A stretch of DNA of 64,000 nucleotides from assembly GCA_030549795.1 (NCBI GenBank), contig JAUQQO010000018.1, positions 1 to 64,000 of the forward strand, read 5' to 3'. The stretch comes from Pseudomonadota bacterium. Lineage in GTDB: Bacteria > Pseudomonadota > Alphaproteobacteria > Geminicoccales > Geminicoccaceae. Shown here in pieces: positions 1 through 10,087 of the stretch. Positions within the stretch are counted from its first letter, which is position 1. Every line of letters begins with the position of its first letter. The notes beneath the pieces are model-generated. The model ran no database searches. It saw nothing but the letters and a program-made list of their open reading frames with translations, and was not told where the DNA came from. A program made the position numbers and the translations under genes.

Positions 1-449
1 TTTCCGTAATGTTTGAAAGAGGTGCCGAGCGTGCCGTAGGAGAGTTCGGTCGGAGCCATCTCATGACATGCGTAGCAATTGCCTCCGACTTGGCGCTTGG
101 GATCGTCGCCCATCCGCAAGCCGTAGCCGTTGAGGGAAAGTGCTTCTCCCTTCTTCCAGTCGCCCAAAAAATTTCCGTCTGCGGGAAAGACGATGCTCGC
201 GCGCGCGAGCTCTTCGATGCGCGCGGCTACTTCGGGGGGCGGCTCGTTGCGGTATTCCGTGCACAGACGCTGTGTTTCGTCCTGATCGACGCGCGCGCGA
301 AGCTCCGGCGGCAGCTTGTCGTAGCGGAAGCCCTCGCGCACCACCTGTTCGCGCTTTTCGACCGAAATCTTAGGAAGCCCCGGGATCTCAGCGGCGATTG
401 CCGAGGCAGCCGAAAGCAGTACCGTAAGAAAGGCGAGCGACCGCAGCAT
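1..449 (-). CDS. soxX: SoxX, c-type cytochrome subunit of the SoxAX complex (partial, C-terminus off window)
   Basis: This gene is missing from the ORF track because it runs off the left edge. Reading the minus strand from an ATG at 449, preceded by the strong ribosome site GGAGGGGG, gives a signal peptide (MLRSLAFLTVLLSAASAIAA) and then a SoxX-like body. One haem-binding CYACH motif follows in GGNCYACHEMAP, near residue 120. SoxX carries the electron-accepting haem of the periplasmic SoxAX cytochrome, which attaches sulfur substrates to SoxYZ during thiosulfate oxidation. It starts 12 bp after the soxA stop, so the two are surely co-transcribed. At least 149 residues are visible and no stop is reached. 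The rest of the sox cluster probably lies to the left of the window. Confidence 0.85.
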   Translation of the reverse strand, partial: MLRSLAFLTVLLSAASAIAAEIPGLPKISVEKREQVVREGFRYDKLPPELRARVDQDETQRLCTEYRNEPPPEVAARIEELARASIVFPADGNFLGDWKKGEALSLNGYGLRMGDDPKRQVGGNCYACHEMAPTELSYGTLGTSFKHYG

Positions 450-461
450 GACCCCCTCCTT

Positions 462-1262
462 TCACCGCTTAATGCCCGGGACCTTGAGCTCGCCGCCTTC
501 GGCGTTCTTGGTGAGCCACATGATGAGGGCGACGCTGAGCTCAGACCCGTAGTCGAGATCGGGCATGCGCATCTGCCACAAACAGTCCCACATGCGATGC
601 TGCATGGTGCGCAGGGTCTCGTGTGAGACGCGGTAGGTAGGCCAGGTGGTCATGGCGCGCGCCGCATCCTCGTTGCGCGTCATATTGCCCAACTCTTGCA
701 GACGAATCCGCCTGCCGTCTTGGCTATGGCATGTGGAGCATGAAAAGTCAAAGTACGAGCTGCGCCGGTAGAAAACCGCCTCACCGAGCGCATAAGCCTC
801 TTTCTCTTTAGGATGCTCGAGAGGAATCTCAAATTTCATGCCAGATGATTTTTCAGCGACATAAGCGACCAACGCCTCCATATCGGACTGCCCGCCGCGT
901 TTGGAGAAGGCGTTCTTCTTGATGGTCGCTTCATCAAGGCCTTGCAAGTTCACCATGCACCACATCAACCGCGTTTCGAGGTCCATCACGCGGTCAGCAT
1001 CGGGGAAGTAGCGCGGCAGCCGAGCATAGGCTCCCTCGAGGACGCCGGGGCCGAGCCCGAGATCGCATTCCTCGAGCGATGCGTTTTTCGGTCCCCGCTT
1101 TTGATGCCAAAGAGCCTCTCCCCGATCGACGAAGAGATAACCAGGATTGGCGAAGGGATCGGCCAACAGACGACGATATTCTTCGACGGGATTTTCGGAC
1201 TGCGCAAGGGCCGCGCTGCCGAGAGCAACCATCCCCACCAGCGCAGCGCATAACCTCTTCAT
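462..1262 (-). CDS. soxA: SoxA, sulfur oxidation cytochrome c (mono-haem type)
   Basis: SoxA is the catalytic diheme or monoheme cytochrome of periplasmic SoxAX, which forms the SoxY-Cys-sulfur disulfide. I chose the ATG at 1262 ([20 protein letters not shown]), which begins a clean signal peptide and has GGGAGGAT upstream. The longer ORF start at 1298 would put charged residues ahead of it. The protein is about 266 residues. One CxxCH haem motif (CSTCH) is present, and the conserved active-site cysteine sits in [13 protein letters not shown]. The N-terminal half has only two isolated cysteines (EECDLG and MWCMVN) where diheme SoxA has a second CxxCH, so this is the mono-haem form with a probable disulfide. 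soxX follows 12 bp downstream. Confidence 0.92.
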   Translation of the reverse strand: MKRLCAALVGMVALGSAALAQSENPVEEYRRLLADPFANPGYLFVDRGEALWHQKRGPKNASLEECDLGLGPGVLEGAYARLPRYFPDADRVMDLETRLMWCMVNLQGLDEATIKKNAFSKRGGQSDMEALVAYVAEKSSGMKFEIPLEHPKEKEAYALGEAVFYRRSSYFDFSCSTCHSQDGRRIRLQELGNMTRNEDAARAMTTWPTYRVSHETLRTMQHRMWDCLWQMRMPDLDYGSELSVALIMWLTKNAEGGELKVPGIKR

Positions 1263-1422
1263 CTGACTTCGATCCTCCCTGTCCCCGGCGGGCACCAACT
1301 ACCCACACTCTTATATGAGCGCTTACTGTTGCGCCTTCGCGTTTGCAAGAGGGCGGATCTCCCTCTGCGCGCTGTGCCGCCGCTACCGCCTGCGCTTCGC
1401 TGCCGATCGCTGAGATGCGTGC

Positions 1423-4281
1423 TCAGGCTCGTTCGCGCCGTCGCGCCGGCTCCAGGCTCGGAAGGTGGCGCGCCAGGTACCGACCGGTATGGCTTTCTGG
1501 AACGTTCGCGACGAACTCGGGCGGGCCCTCGGCGACGATGCGGCCACCGCCTGAGCCACCCTCCGGGCCGAGATCGATGATCCAGTCCGCCGTCTTGATG
1601 ACGTCCAGATTGTGCTCGATGACGATCACCGTATTTCCCTGATCCACGAGAGCGTGGAGGACTTCCAGGAGCTTTCTAATGTCTTCGAAGTGAAGTCCGG
1701 TTGTCGGCTCGTCGAGGATGTAGACGGTGCGGCCGGTCGCGCGCCGCGACAGTTCCTTGGCCAATTTGACCCGTTGCGCTTCGCCGCCGCTCAAGGTGGT
1801 CGCCGGTTGGCCGAGTCGGATGTAGCCCAAACCGACCTTGTGCAGCGTTTCGAGCTTCTGGCGCACCGCCGGCACGGCTTCAAAGAATTCGCGAGCCGTA
1901 TCCACGGTCATGTCGAGAACGTCGGCGATCGAGGCCCCCTTCCACGTCACTTCTAGAGTTTCGCGGTTGAAGCGCTTTCCCTTGCAGACATCGCAGGTCA
2001 CAAAGACATCCGGCAAAAAGTGCATTTCGATCTTGATCACCCCGTCGCCCTGACAGGCTTCGCAGCGCCCGCCCTTGACGTTGAAGCTGAAACGTCCGGG
2101 CTTGTAGCCGCGCGCGCGGGCTTCCGGCAGCTCGGCGTACCAGTCGCGGATGGGGGTGAAGGCGCCGGTATAGGTGGCGGGATTGGAGCGCGGCGTGCGG
2201 CCGATCGGCGACTGGTCGATGTCCACCACCTTATCGACCAGATCGAGACCGTGGATCGCCCGCACCTCGCCGCCTTGGACGCGCGCGCCCATGAGCCGGC
2301 GGGCGAGAGCGGGATAGAGCGTATCGACGACCAGGGACGATTTCCCCGATCCCGACACCCCGGTGACGCAGACGAACAGGCCCAAGGGGAAGCGGGCGGT
2401 GATGTCTTGCAGATTGTTGGTCCGGCAACCCTCGAGTACGAGCCAGCGATCGGGAGCCGGCTCGCGCCGACGCGCGGGCACGGGGATCCAGCGCCGACCG
2501 GAGAGATACTGGCCGGTGAGGGAGGCCGGGCTGCGCATGATGTCTTCTGGTGTGCCCTGTGCCACGATCATGCCGCCGTGCACACCGGCTCCCGGCCCCA
2601 TATCGATCACGTGGTCGGCGCGTCGGATCGCGTCCTCGTCATGTTCGACCACGATCACCGTGTTGCCGAGGTCGCGCAGCCTTTCGAGCGTGGCGAGCAA
2701 CCGATCATTGTCGCGCTGGTGCAGTCCGATCGAGGGTTCGTCCAAGACGTAGAGAACACCGGTCAGCCCGCTGCCGATCTGCGAGGCCAAGCGGATGCGC
2801 TGGCTCTCGCCACCCGAAAGGGTCCCCGAATCTCGGGCCAGGGTGAGATAATCGAGCCCGACGTCCATAAGAAAGCGCAGGCGCTCGCGGATCTCTTTGA
2901 GAATGCGGCTTGCGATCTCCTGCTGTTTGGGCGAGAGCTTGGCTGGTAGCGCGGCGAACCACGCTGCCGCCTCGCGGATCGAGAGCTCGGCCGCTTCGCC
3001 GATGTGCCGGCCATCGATCTTCACGCACAGCGCTTCGGGCTTGAGCCTGTAGCCGCGACAGGCCGGACAGGGGCTCTGCGCCATGTAGCGCTCGAGCTCT
3101 TCGCGCATCCACGCCGAATCGGTCTCGCGCCAGCGGCGTTGGAGGTTGTTGAGCACGCCTTCGAAGGGCTTGTTGGTGCGGATGGCGCGCAGCCCGTCGT
3201 CGAAGGCGAGCGGAATCGGCTCCTCGCCAGAACCATACAGGATGACCTCGCGTACCCGCTTGGGCAGCCGCCGCCAGGGTGTCTTGGGATCAACACCAAA
3301 ATGACGGCAGATCGCGACCAAGGTCTGCGTGTAATAGGGTACGGTCTGGGAGGCCCAGGGTTCGACCGCACCATCCAGGATCGACTTGTCCGGATCGGGT
3401 ACCACGAGATCGGGATCGGCGCGCAGCAGCTTGCCGAGACCATCACAACTGGGACAGGCTCCAAAAGGATTGTTGAAGCTGAACAGCCGCGGTTCGATCT
3501 CCGGCAGCGTGAACCCCGACACCGGGCAGGCGAACTTGGCCGAGAGCACGGTTCGCTCACCCGTATCGGCGTTCTCGAGCACGGCGATCTGATCAGCGAG
3601 CTCGAGCGCCGTCTCCAGGCTGTCGGCCAAGCGATTGCCGAGGTCGGGACCGAGCACGAGGCGATCGACGACGACTTCGATGTCGTGCTTTTTCTTTTTG
3701 TCCAGTTGCGGTACGTCTTCGATATCGAATAAAGTTCCGTCGATCTTCACCCGTTCGAAACCCCGCCGTTGCAGCTCCTGCAGCTCTTTGCGGTACTCTC
3801 CTTTGCGGCCGCGCACGATCGGAGCGAGAAGATACAGCCGCGTGCCCTCGGGCATGGCGAGGATGCGGTCGACCATCTGCGAGACGGTCTGCGCTTCGAT
3901 CGGCAAACCCGTGGCGGGCGAATAGGGTACGCCGACGCGCGCCCATAACAGGCGCATATAGTCGTAGATCTCGGTGACCGTACCGACGGTCGAGCGCGGA
4001 TTCTTCGAAGTGGTCTTTTGCTCGATGGAGATCGCAGGGGAAAGCCCGGTTATCAAATCGACGTCGGGTTTCTCCATGAGCTCCAGAAACTGCCGGGCAT
4101 AGGCGGAGAGCGATTCGACATATCGGCGCTGGCCCTCGGCATAAATCGTATCGAAGGCGAGCGACGACTTGCCCGAACCGGAAAGCCCGGTGATCACCAC
4201 CAGTTTGTGGCGCGGAATGTCGACATCGATGCCCTTGAGATTGTGCTCGCGGGCACCACGGATGCGAATGAACTCGTCCAT
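1423..4281 (-). CDS. uvrA: UvrA, excinuclease ABC subunit A
   Basis: UvrA is the damage-sensing ATPase of nucleotide excision repair and loads UvrB. The ATG at 4281 gives the family N-terminus [17 protein letters not shown] and 952 residues, the usual size. The ORF-track start at 4392 adds an unlikely basic, Pro-rich leader. Two ABC modules are visible, with Walker [10 protein letters not shown] near the N-terminus and GVSGSGKSS near residue 620, and signatures LSGGESQR and LSGGEAQR. The second zinc module is intact ([17 protein letters not shown]). The first has CPVSGF in place of CPxC on one side, a variant I believe is common in alphaproteobacteria. It is divergent from ssb, a frequent arrangement. 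Confidence 0.97.
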   Translation of the reverse strand: MDEFIRIRGAREHNLKGIDVDIPRHKLVVITGLSGSGKSSLAFDTIYAEGQRRYVESLSAYARQFLELMEKPDVDLITGLSPAISIEQKTTSKNPRSTVGTVTEIYDYMRLLWARVGVPYSPATGLPIEAQTVSQMVDRILAMPEGTRLYLLAPIVRGRKGEYRKELQELQRRGFERVKIDGTLFDIEDVPQLDKKKKHDIEVVVDRLVLGPDLGNRLADSLETALELADQIAVLENADTGERTVLSAKFACPVSGFTLPEIEPRLFSFNNPFGACPSCDGLGKLLRADPDLVVPDPDKSILDGAVEPWASQTVPYYTQTLVAICRHFGVDPKTPWRRLPKRVREVILYGSGEEPIPLAFDDGLRAIRTNKPFEGVLNNLQRRWRETDSAWMREELERYMAQSPCPACRGYRLKPEALCVKIDGRHIGEAAELSIREAAAWFAALPAKLSPKQQEIASRILKEIRERLRFLMDVGLDYLTLARDSGTLSGGESQRIRLASQIGSGLTGVLYVLDEPSIGLHQRDNDRLLATLERLRDLGNTVIVVEHDEDAIRRADHVIDMGPGAGVHGGMIVAQGTPEDIMRSPASLTGQYLSGRRWIPVPARRREPAPDRWLVLEGCRTNNLQDITARFPLGLFVCVTGVSGSGKSSLVVDTLYPALARRLMGARVQGGEVRAIHGLDLVDKVVDIDQSPIGRTPRSNPATYTGAFTPIRDWYAELPEARARGYKPGRFSFNVKGGRCEACQGDGVIKIEMHFLPDVFVTCDVCKGKRFNRETLEVTWKGASIADVLDMTVDTAREFFEAVPAVRQKLETLHKVGLGYIRLGQPATTLSGGEAQRVKLAKELSRRATGRTVYILDEPTTGLHFEDIRKLLEVLHALVDQGNTVIVIEHNLDVIKTADWIIDLGPEGGSGGGRIVAEGPPEFVANVPESHTGRYLARHLPSLEPARRRERA

Positions 4282-4610
4282 CGATCGCCGAAGCATCGGA
4301 GGCGGCTCGGGGATCGGGCCGCCCTTCCTGTTCTTGGGGGCACGGGAGGGCCCGGACAAGGGGTGCGGCCGACGGGCTCGCGACCGCGGCATCGCCGCAA
4401 AGGACGCGCACCACGCGCGGAAGCTCTTAACCGGCCCGTAACCTCCCGCGGCTGCCGAACCGCGCCCCTTGTGACCGCCCCACCGATGGAATCGGATCGG
4501 CGCGCTCGAACCCTACTGGCGCCGCCGCGAGCAGGCGGGCGCATCCTGGCCGTCGCCGACGGGATGGGCTTTAATCGGGGGGCGCAAGGCGCGCTTGAAG
4601 GACAAGGACC
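4282..4610. other. uvrA-ssb divergent intergenic region
   Basis: These 329 bp lie between the uvrA and ssb start codons and should hold both promoters. I looked for the alphaproteobacterial LexA box GTTC-N7-GTTC and its reverse and found no convincing copy. The two isolated GAAC tetramers here lack a partner at the right distance. No gene is apparent. Part of the region could be uvrA coding sequence if the longer start is used. Confidence 0.6.
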
Positions 4611-5126
4611 ATGGCCGGCAGCGTCAACAAGGTGATCCTCGTGGGCAATCTCGGTCGCGATCCCGAGGTTCGCTACACCCAGAACAACCAGAAAGTCGTA
4701 CACTTGTCCATCGCGACCTCGGAGCGCTGGAGGGATCGCACGACCAATGAACTCAGAGAAAGAACGGAATGGCACAGGGTTGTGATCTTCAACGAGAATC
4801 TCGCCGAAATTGCTGAGCGTTACCTTACGAAAGGCCGCATGGTCTACATCGAAGGAAGCTTACAGACCCGGAAATGGACCGACCAATCGGGCCAGGAACG
4901 CTACACGACCGAGATCGTCCTTCCGCGTTACCGAGGTGAACTCGTGCTCCTCGGCGGCCGCGGCGAAGCACCGGCGGAAGCGGCCTTACCGGAAGAGCCC
5001 GACTTCGCCGACCTCGAAGAACCTGCACCGATGCGCACCGTCGCCCGCGCCGCTCCCGCCCGCGCCCAGGCTCCGGCGCGCAAGCCGTCGCTTGCCGAAG
5101 AGGTCGACGACGACATCCCGTTTTGA
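4611..5126 (+). CDS. ssb: Single-stranded DNA-binding protein
   Basis: SSB coats single-stranded DNA in replication, repair and recombination, usually as a tetramer. The first about 110 residues form the OB fold, beginning [20 protein letters not shown] and containing the ERTEWHRVV segment. A Pro/Ala-rich linker follows, and the protein ends in the acidic tip DDDIPF, which recruits partner proteins. At 171 residues it is typical for the family. AAGGACAAGG precedes the ATG. A perfect 7-bp hairpin follows 5 bp after the stop. Confidence 0.97.
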   Translation: MAGSVNKVILVGNLGRDPEVRYTQNNQKVVHLSIATSERWRDRTTNELRERTEWHRVVIFNENLAEIAERYLTKGRMVYIEGSLQTRKWTDQSGQERYTTEIVLPRYRGELVLLGGRGEAPAEAALPEEPDFADLEEPAPMRTVARAAPARAQAPARKPSLAEEVDDDIPF

Positions 5127-5131
5127 GGGCG

Positions 5132-5152
5132 GCGCGTCTTGGCAGGACGCGC
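5132..5152 (+). terminator. Hairpin immediately after ssb, without a T-run
   Basis: The inverted repeat GCGCGTC-TTGGCAG-GACGCGC starts 5 bp after the ssb stop. No U-tract follows, so it may be a mRNA-stabilising hairpin or a weak terminator. Confidence 0.4.
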
Positions 5153-5310
5153 GCGCGAAAGGTAGATCCTCGAGTCAGAAAAAGAAAAAATCACGCGTCC
5201 GCACCACCTCAGCAGCGCCTGTTGTTCGCGCGATCAGCGCTGCACGATTGTCGATAAAGCCGGCTCTTCAGCAATAAAAAGCGAGCGCGAGGGGAGGCTG
5301 AATAGAGAGC

Positions 5311-7782
5311 ATGGCCGCAAAGCGCACGCCCTTTCTCATCGGCCTGTTCGTGATCTGCGCGAATGTGCTGGCGTTGCAGATCCTGCAGACCCGGATCCTT
5401 TCGGTCGTGACCCATTACCATTTGGCCTTTTTCGCCATCAGCATGGCGATGCTGGGCATGACGGCCGGCGCGCTCTGGGTCCATTTCCACCCCGACACCT
5501 TCGGTATCCACCACCTTTGGGTTCAGCTCACGCGCGCTGCGGTCGGCTTTGCGATCGCGACCGCTGCTTCGATCCTGCTGCTTGTCACCTCGGTGGTCGT
5601 GGTCCATCCCCTGAACCTCTTCCTAACCGGGCTTCTCTGGCTCAAGTTGCTCGCCATTTTGGCTCCGCCCTATGTGTTCGCGGGTATTGTGGTGTCGCTC
5701 GCGCTCACCCGCAGCCCGTGGCCGGTCGGACTGGTCTACGCCGTCGATCTCGCCGGCGCGGCGAGCGGCTGTCTGCTCGTTCTCCTGCTGCTCGAATGGC
5801 TCGATGCCCTCTCGGCGGTGCTGGTGAGTGCTGCTGCCGGGGCGGTGGCAGCAGCGCTCTTTCGTGCCGCTCGTCTCGGCGAAGCGGCGGGCGCCCGAGG
5901 GTGGCTCGAAGCGACGCCACCCGTACCGTTGGCCGGGGCCCTCCTCGCGGCTGCCCTTCTCAACGCCTGGCTGCACCCACAGGCGCTCGTACCCACCATC
6001 GTGCGCGGGCACGTCGAGTACCTCGGCCCGCACGACGTCGTCGTGTGGAACTCCTTCTCGCGTATCCTTGCGCAGGGAGGCGAGGTTCGCCCGGAGCCGG
6101 CGGTGATGTGGGCCGCTTCCGCTGCGATGCCGGACCGCCGCATCGAGCAGCGGTGGGTGAATATCGACGGCGAAGCGGCGACCGTCATGTACCGCTTTGA
6201 GGGTCGTGCCGAAGAGCTCGATTTCCTGCGTTACGATCTGGTCAATTTCGCCTATGCCATCCGCAACAGCGGCCGAGCCGCGGTGATCGGGGTCGGAGGC
6301 GGGCGCGATCTCCTTTCGGCCTGGGTGCACGGCTTTCGCGACATCACCGGAGTCGAGATTAACCCGGTTTTCGTGCAGCTGTTGCAAGAGCGATTCCGAA
6401 GCTTCAACCGCGTCGTCGATTTGCCCGGGGTGCGCCTCATCGTCGATGAAGCGCGAAGCTGGTTCGCGAGGACCGACGAGCAGTTCGATCTCATCCAGAT
6501 GAGCATGATCGATACCTGGGCGGCGACTGGTGCTGGAGCCTTCTCCTTGACCGAGAACGGCCTTTATACCATCGAAGGCTGGAAACGGTTCTTGGAGCGT
6601 CTTACGCCCTCGGGGATCTTCACGGTCTCGCGCTGGTACGACCCGGCCGACGTCAACGAGACGGGGCGTCTTGTGAGCCTCGCCAAGGCGACGCTCCTCG
6701 CGCTCGGTGTTCGCGCGCCCGAGCGGCACATCCTGCTCGCCGCCCACGATCGCATCGCAACGCTCATCCTCGCGCGCGAGCCGTTGGCGCCCGCCGACGT
6801 TGCCGCGCTGCATGCGCGCGCGGCGAGGTTGGGTTTCCGGGTCCTGGTCGCTCCCGACGTGCCGCCGGCCTCACCGGTGTTGGCCCACATCATGGGGGCG
6901 CCGGATCTCGAGGCGTTGCACAAGCTCGCCCGGGGTTTCCGCCTCGACCTGTCACCACCGACCGACGATCGACCTTTTTTCTTCAATCAACTGCGCATGT
7001 CGGACCCGGTCGCGATGGTGAATGCCATCCGGGCCTCGGGCACCGGCGTGATCAAAGGCAATCTTCGAGCGACGATCACACTCGCCTTGATCATTCTGCT
7101 CTCCTCATTGGTCGTATTCGTGACGATCATCGGCCCCGCGCTTCCGGCAGTGCGCCGTACCGAACCCGGTCTCGCAGTCTTGGGGACCCTCTATTTCTTG
7201 GGCATCGGCTTCGGTTTCATGTTGGTCGAGATGGCGCTTTTGCAACGGCTTTCGGTGTTCCTCGGCCATCCCGTTTACGGGCTCGCAGTCGGTCTTTTCG
7301 GGATCATCCTCGCTACCGGCTTCGGCGCCTTTCTTTCCGAGCGCGTTCGGCTCGAGCGTGGGGTTCAGCTGCTCGGCTGGGCGAGCATCCTCGCCCTTTT
7401 CCTCTTCGTTCTTCCTTTCTGGTTCGCGCGCGCCGCTTGGGCCTTCGAGAGCCAAGCACTGCCGGTGCGCGTGGGCCTGTGTCTGCTCGCGATCGGCCCG
7501 CCGGGGGTGCTCATGGGCTTCGCCTTTCCCAGCGGTATGCGGCTCGTGCAGGCGATCGACCCCGACCCGACGCCCTGGTTCTGGGCGGTCAACGGCGCAG
7601 CAGGCGTGTTAGGCGCCGGAGTCGCGGTGGCGATCGGGATCGAAGCCGGCATCGCGACCGCGTTCGCCCTCGCTGCCCTTTGCTATCTCGGCACCGGCGC
7701 GGTCGGCGCGGTTCTCGCCCGTCGCGCAGCGCGCGATCGCCAGGGCTCGGGCCTGCGCGCCGGCAGCGGGGCCACCGGTTGA
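5311..7782 (+). CDS. Membrane-embedded spermidine synthase-like protein
   Basis: This 823-residue protein has three parts. There is an N-terminal block of about six or seven hydrophobic segments (residues 1-230). A soluble Rossmann methyltransferase-like domain of the polyamine aminopropyltransferase family follows (about 250-560). A C-terminal block of about seven membrane segments (590-810) completes it. The soluble part shows VIGVGGGRDLLSAW, then GVEINPVF, then DEARSWFARTDEQFDLIQ, matching the decarboxylated-SAM binding core. In true spermidine synthases the catalytic aspartates lie in a D-x-x-D stretch; here the corresponding part reads MSMIDTWAATG, so the acceptor may differ. Membrane fusions of this kind are widespread in bacteria but poorly characterised. 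Substrate is not assignable. Confidence 0.8.
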   Translation: MAAKRTPFLIGLFVICANVLALQILQTRILSVVTHYHLAFFAISMAMLGMTAGALWVHFHPDTFGIHHLWVQLTRAAVGFAIATAASILLLVTSVVVVHPLNLFLTGLLWLKLLAILAPPYVFAGIVVSLALTRSPWPVGLVYAVDLAGAASGCLLVLLLLEWLDALSAVLVSAAAGAVAAALFRAARLGEAAGARGWLEATPPVPLAGALLAAALLNAWLHPQALVPTIVRGHVEYLGPHDVVVWNSFSRILAQGGEVRPEPAVMWAASAAMPDRRIEQRWVNIDGEAATVMYRFEGRAEELDFLRYDLVNFAYAIRNSGRAAVIGVGGGRDLLSAWVHGFRDITGVEINPVFVQLLQERFRSFNRVVDLPGVRLIVDEARSWFARTDEQFDLIQMSMIDTWAATGAGAFSLTENGLYTIEGWKRFLERLTPSGIFTVSRWYDPADVNETGRLVSLAKATLLALGVRAPERHILLAAHDRIATLILAREPLAPADVAALHARAARLGFRVLVAPDVPPASPVLAHIMGAPDLEALHKLARGFRLDLSPPTDDRPFFFNQLRMSDPVAMVNAIRASGTGVIKGNLRATITLALIILLSSLVVFVTIIGPALPAVRRTEPGLAVLGTLYFLGIGFGFMLVEMALLQRLSVFLGHPVYGLAVGLFGIILATGFGAFLSERVRLERGVQLLGWASILALFLFVLPFWFARAAWAFESQALPVRVGLCLLAIGPPGVLMGFAFPSGMRLVQAIDPDPTPWFWAVNGAAGVLGAGVAVAIGIEAGIATAFALAALCYLGTGAVGAVLARRAARDRQGSGLRAGSGATG

Positions 7783-7789
7783 AGAGGGA

Positions 7790-7990
7790 TCAGCGCTGCA
7801 ACAACCAGAAGATCAAGGAAAGCACCACGCTGATCAAAAGCGAGGTCATGAGCGGAAAATAGAAGGTGAAATTCTCCCGCTCGATCACGATATCGCCGGG
7901 CAAACGGCCGAGTCCGAGCTTGCCGAGCCAAGGCCACAGCAAGCCCAGCACGACGAGCACGAGGCCGAGGACGATCAAAAACCGCGCCAT
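7790..7990 (-). CDS. DUF2905 family small membrane protein
   Basis: This is the C-terminal end of a longer ORF-track line (7790-8653), but the real gene is 66 residues starting at MARFLIVLGLVLVVLGLLWP (ATG at 7990). It has two hydrophobic segments around a central GRLPGDIVIERENFTFYFP motif, the signature of DUF2905. The role of the family is unknown. It lies 17 bp downstream of the RraA-family gene and is probably co-transcribed with it. It is convergent with the spermidine synthase-like gene, with 7 bp between the two stops. Confidence 0.85.
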   Translation of the reverse strand: MARFLIVLGLVLVVLGLLWPWLGKLGLGRLPGDIVIERENFTFYFPLMTSLLISVVLSLIFWLLQR

Positions 7991-8007
7991 TGCAGCGTGT
8001 CGACGGC

Positions 8008-8709
8008 TCAATGAATGTCCTCGGCCAGAGCCCAGGCGGCGGCGAGCTTGTCGACCGTGAAGTCGGGAGCGCGCGCTGCGGCGAGGATGGGCGCCTCGCG
8101 GCGCGCGCACAGCTCGATCGCCTCCGGCAGCCGCTCCGCTGCCTCGAACGGGATCACGACGGCACCGTGACGATCGGCGTGGACGAGATCGCCGTGGCGA
8201 ACGCTCATCCCGTGCACCTCGACGTCGACCGCGAAGGCTTCGATGTGGACCCAGGCATGGCTCGGAACGACCGAGCCAGCGAGGAGCTGGAATCCCGGTG
8301 CGAGCTGCGAAAGATCGCGCATCGAACCGTTGGTGACACAGCCAAGACAGCCGAGTCCCTTGTGGACCGCGGTGTTGACCTCGCCCCAAAACGCGCCGAA
8401 GCCGGGCGGGTCGTCGAGATCCTGGATGACCACCACGGTCGGAGCCTCGGGCGTGGCCGCGACATAACGATAATAATCGAGGCGGAGTTGCTTCATCGCC
8501 GCAGCCGAGCGCGACGTCGGCTCGCGCGCGCGAATCGTAGCGGTGCGCGCAAAGCCGACGATCGGCGCGAGCTCTGGATGCGCCACTACGAACGGGCGCG
8601 TGGTGAAGCCCTTCGCGCGTCGCTCGGGCACCACGAGCTCGAGGGCATTGCATATCGTAGGCGTATCCACGCGGCGCAGGCGAGCCAAGAGCTCCACAGT
8701 GATGGCCAT
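8008..8709 (-). CDS. RraA family protein / putative oxaloacetate decarboxylase-type aldolase
   Basis: The protein is 233 residues with the RraA/HMG-aldolase fold. The hallmark segments are VNTAVHKGLGCLGCVTNG, with the phosphate/metal loop next to GSMRD, and GDLVHADRHGAVVIP near residue 190. The family covers 4-hydroxy-4-methyl-2-oxoglutarate aldolases, oxaloacetate decarboxylases and the RNase E inhibitor RraA. The DLVHADRHG motif fits the metal-dependent lyases better than the RNase inhibitor. It lies 18 bp downstream of an LDH2-type dehydrogenase, which suggests a small oxo-acid catabolic operon. The exact substrate is not readable. Confidence 0.8.
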   Translation of the reverse strand: MAITVELLARLRRVDTPTICNALELVVPERRAKGFTTRPFVVAHPELAPIVGFARTATIRAREPTSRSAAAMKQLRLDYYRYVAATPEAPTVVVIQDLDDPPGFGAFWGEVNTAVHKGLGCLGCVTNGSMRDLSQLAPGFQLLAGSVVPSHAWVHIEAFAVDVEVHGMSVRHGDLVHADRHGAVVIPFEAAERLPEAIELCARREAPILAAARAPDFTVDKLAAAWALAEDIH

Positions 8710-8727
8710 GGTTCTCCTCCCGGCGGT

Positions 8728-9816
8728 TCAGCCGAGGATCGCATCGATCTCCGAAGACGACAGTCCGACGGCGCGCGCCGCATCGAGGATCGCCTCCCAG
8801 GTCTGCGGCGAGAGCGGAATGCCATGAGCCCGTCGCTCCGCTGCCGTCATGCGTTCCTTATCGCCCGGCACCAGCACGCCGGCTTTAGGATCGATCGGTG
8901 CGGCGGAGCGGATCCAAGCGAGAAACCGGCGCACCTCGGAAAGGAAGGATCCGCGCTCCTGCGCGAGTGCTTCGGGGGCGATGTACAAGGACAGCATGCC
9001 GTTGTGGAACGGTCCGTCCGGATCGGCATTGATCCCGGAGCCGGTAAGAGCACCCGCCAACAGCTCGCAGGCTAGGGCGAGGCCACTGCCCTTGTGCTCG
9101 CCGAACGCGCGCATCGCTCCCGGACCTTTGCGCGGATCGGGGTAAGCGCCTTCTTGCGCTGGTCCATACAGGACCCGCGTGTCACCGGTGAGCCGACCGT
9201 CGGGACCGACGAGCGCATCGGGGGGGATCGGCTGGCCGCCTTGATGCGCCACAAGACATTTGCCCTCGGCCACGAGAGAGGTCGCGAAATCGAGCACGAA
9301 GGGGCGATCGTCGCCGGTTGGCACGCCGATGCAAATAGGATTGGTGGAAAAACGACGTTCGCGCGCGCCAAAGGGAGCCACGAGCAGGGAATTATAGGCG
9401 TTGACGAAGTGGAGCGAAACAAGCCCCTCTTCGATCGCGAGTTCGGCAAAATCACCGATCCGACCGAGATGGCCACTGCGGCGCAGCGCGATGAGCGCAA
9501 GACCCTGGTCTTTGGCTTTGCGACAGCCGAGTGCGCAGGCTTCGGGCCCGATGGTTTGACCAAACCCGTGATGTCCCTCGACCACCGCGAGCACGGGCGT
9601 TTCCAACACGATCTCGGCATGCCGTCCGGGGTACACGCGACCCTCGCGCAGCCAAGCGAGATAGCGCGGAACGCGGATCACGCCGTGGCTGTCGTGCCCG
9701 GTGAGATTGGCTTTGACGAGATAATGGGCGATTCGGCTCGCTTCGTCCTCGGGGCAGCCCGCCCGCAGAAAGGTCTTCGCGACGAGCCGTTCAAGCGGTT
9801 CCACGGCGACCCGCAT
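8728..9816 (-). CDS. Malate/L-lactate dehydrogenase (LDH2) family oxidoreductase
   Basis: This is a 362-residue NAD(P)H-dependent 2-oxo-acid reductase of the LDH2/MDH2 superfamily, which also covers ureidoglycolate dehydrogenase and YbiC. Diagnostic segments are GHDSHGVIRVPRYL (catalytic His region), RRSGHLGRIGDFAE, RRFSTNPICIGVP and FGEHKGSGLALACELLAG. It heads a minus-strand set with the RraA-family gene 18 bp downstream. It is divergent from the GT2-GtrA gene, with 271 bp between the chosen starts; that gap holds no other gene I can see. Confidence 0.88.
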   Translation of the reverse strand: MRVAVEPLERLVAKTFLRAGCPEDEASRIAHYLVKANLTGHDSHGVIRVPRYLAWLREGRVYPGRHAEIVLETPVLAVVEGHHGFGQTIGPEACALGCRKAKDQGLALIALRRSGHLGRIGDFAELAIEEGLVSLHFVNAYNSLLVAPFGARERRFSTNPICIGVPTGDDRPFVLDFATSLVAEGKCLVAHQGGQPIPPDALVGPDGRLTGDTRVLYGPAQEGAYPDPRKGPGAMRAFGEHKGSGLALACELLAGALTGSGINADPDGPFHNGMLSLYIAPEALAQERGSFLSEVRRFLAWIRSAAPIDPKAGVLVPGDKERMTAAERRAHGIPLSPQTWEAILDAARAVGLSSSEIDAILG

Positions 9817-10087
9817 GCTCGCTCTCCTGCCGGCGATGTGCCCCTATGCCTGCGATAGCCGGCACAGAGAGCGCGGTCAAAGCGCGGCCGTGCCGATGCC
9901 GCTTGCACCGCACGCGCATCCCTTCTTCCCGGCTCCGTGCGAACCCGTCATCGATGCGAACGCGACGAATGCCCTATCACCAGAGTCCGTACAAGCTTTT
10001 ACGAATTCTTCACCGTTATGCTGCACGCTCGCGCGGCGTACAGCGCGTGTGTTTCGCTCTGCATACTTAAAAGTGCGGAGGTGGTGC

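Noticed and set aside
4282-4610. SOS (LexA) box between uvrA and ssb
   Set aside because: I searched for GTTC-N7-GTTC and the reverse form. Only isolated GAAC tetramers are present.
9815-10087. N-terminal extension of the GT2-GtrA gene
   Set aside because: It would overlap the divergent dehydrogenase start and lacks a ribosome site; GGAGG lies correctly before the GTG at 10088.
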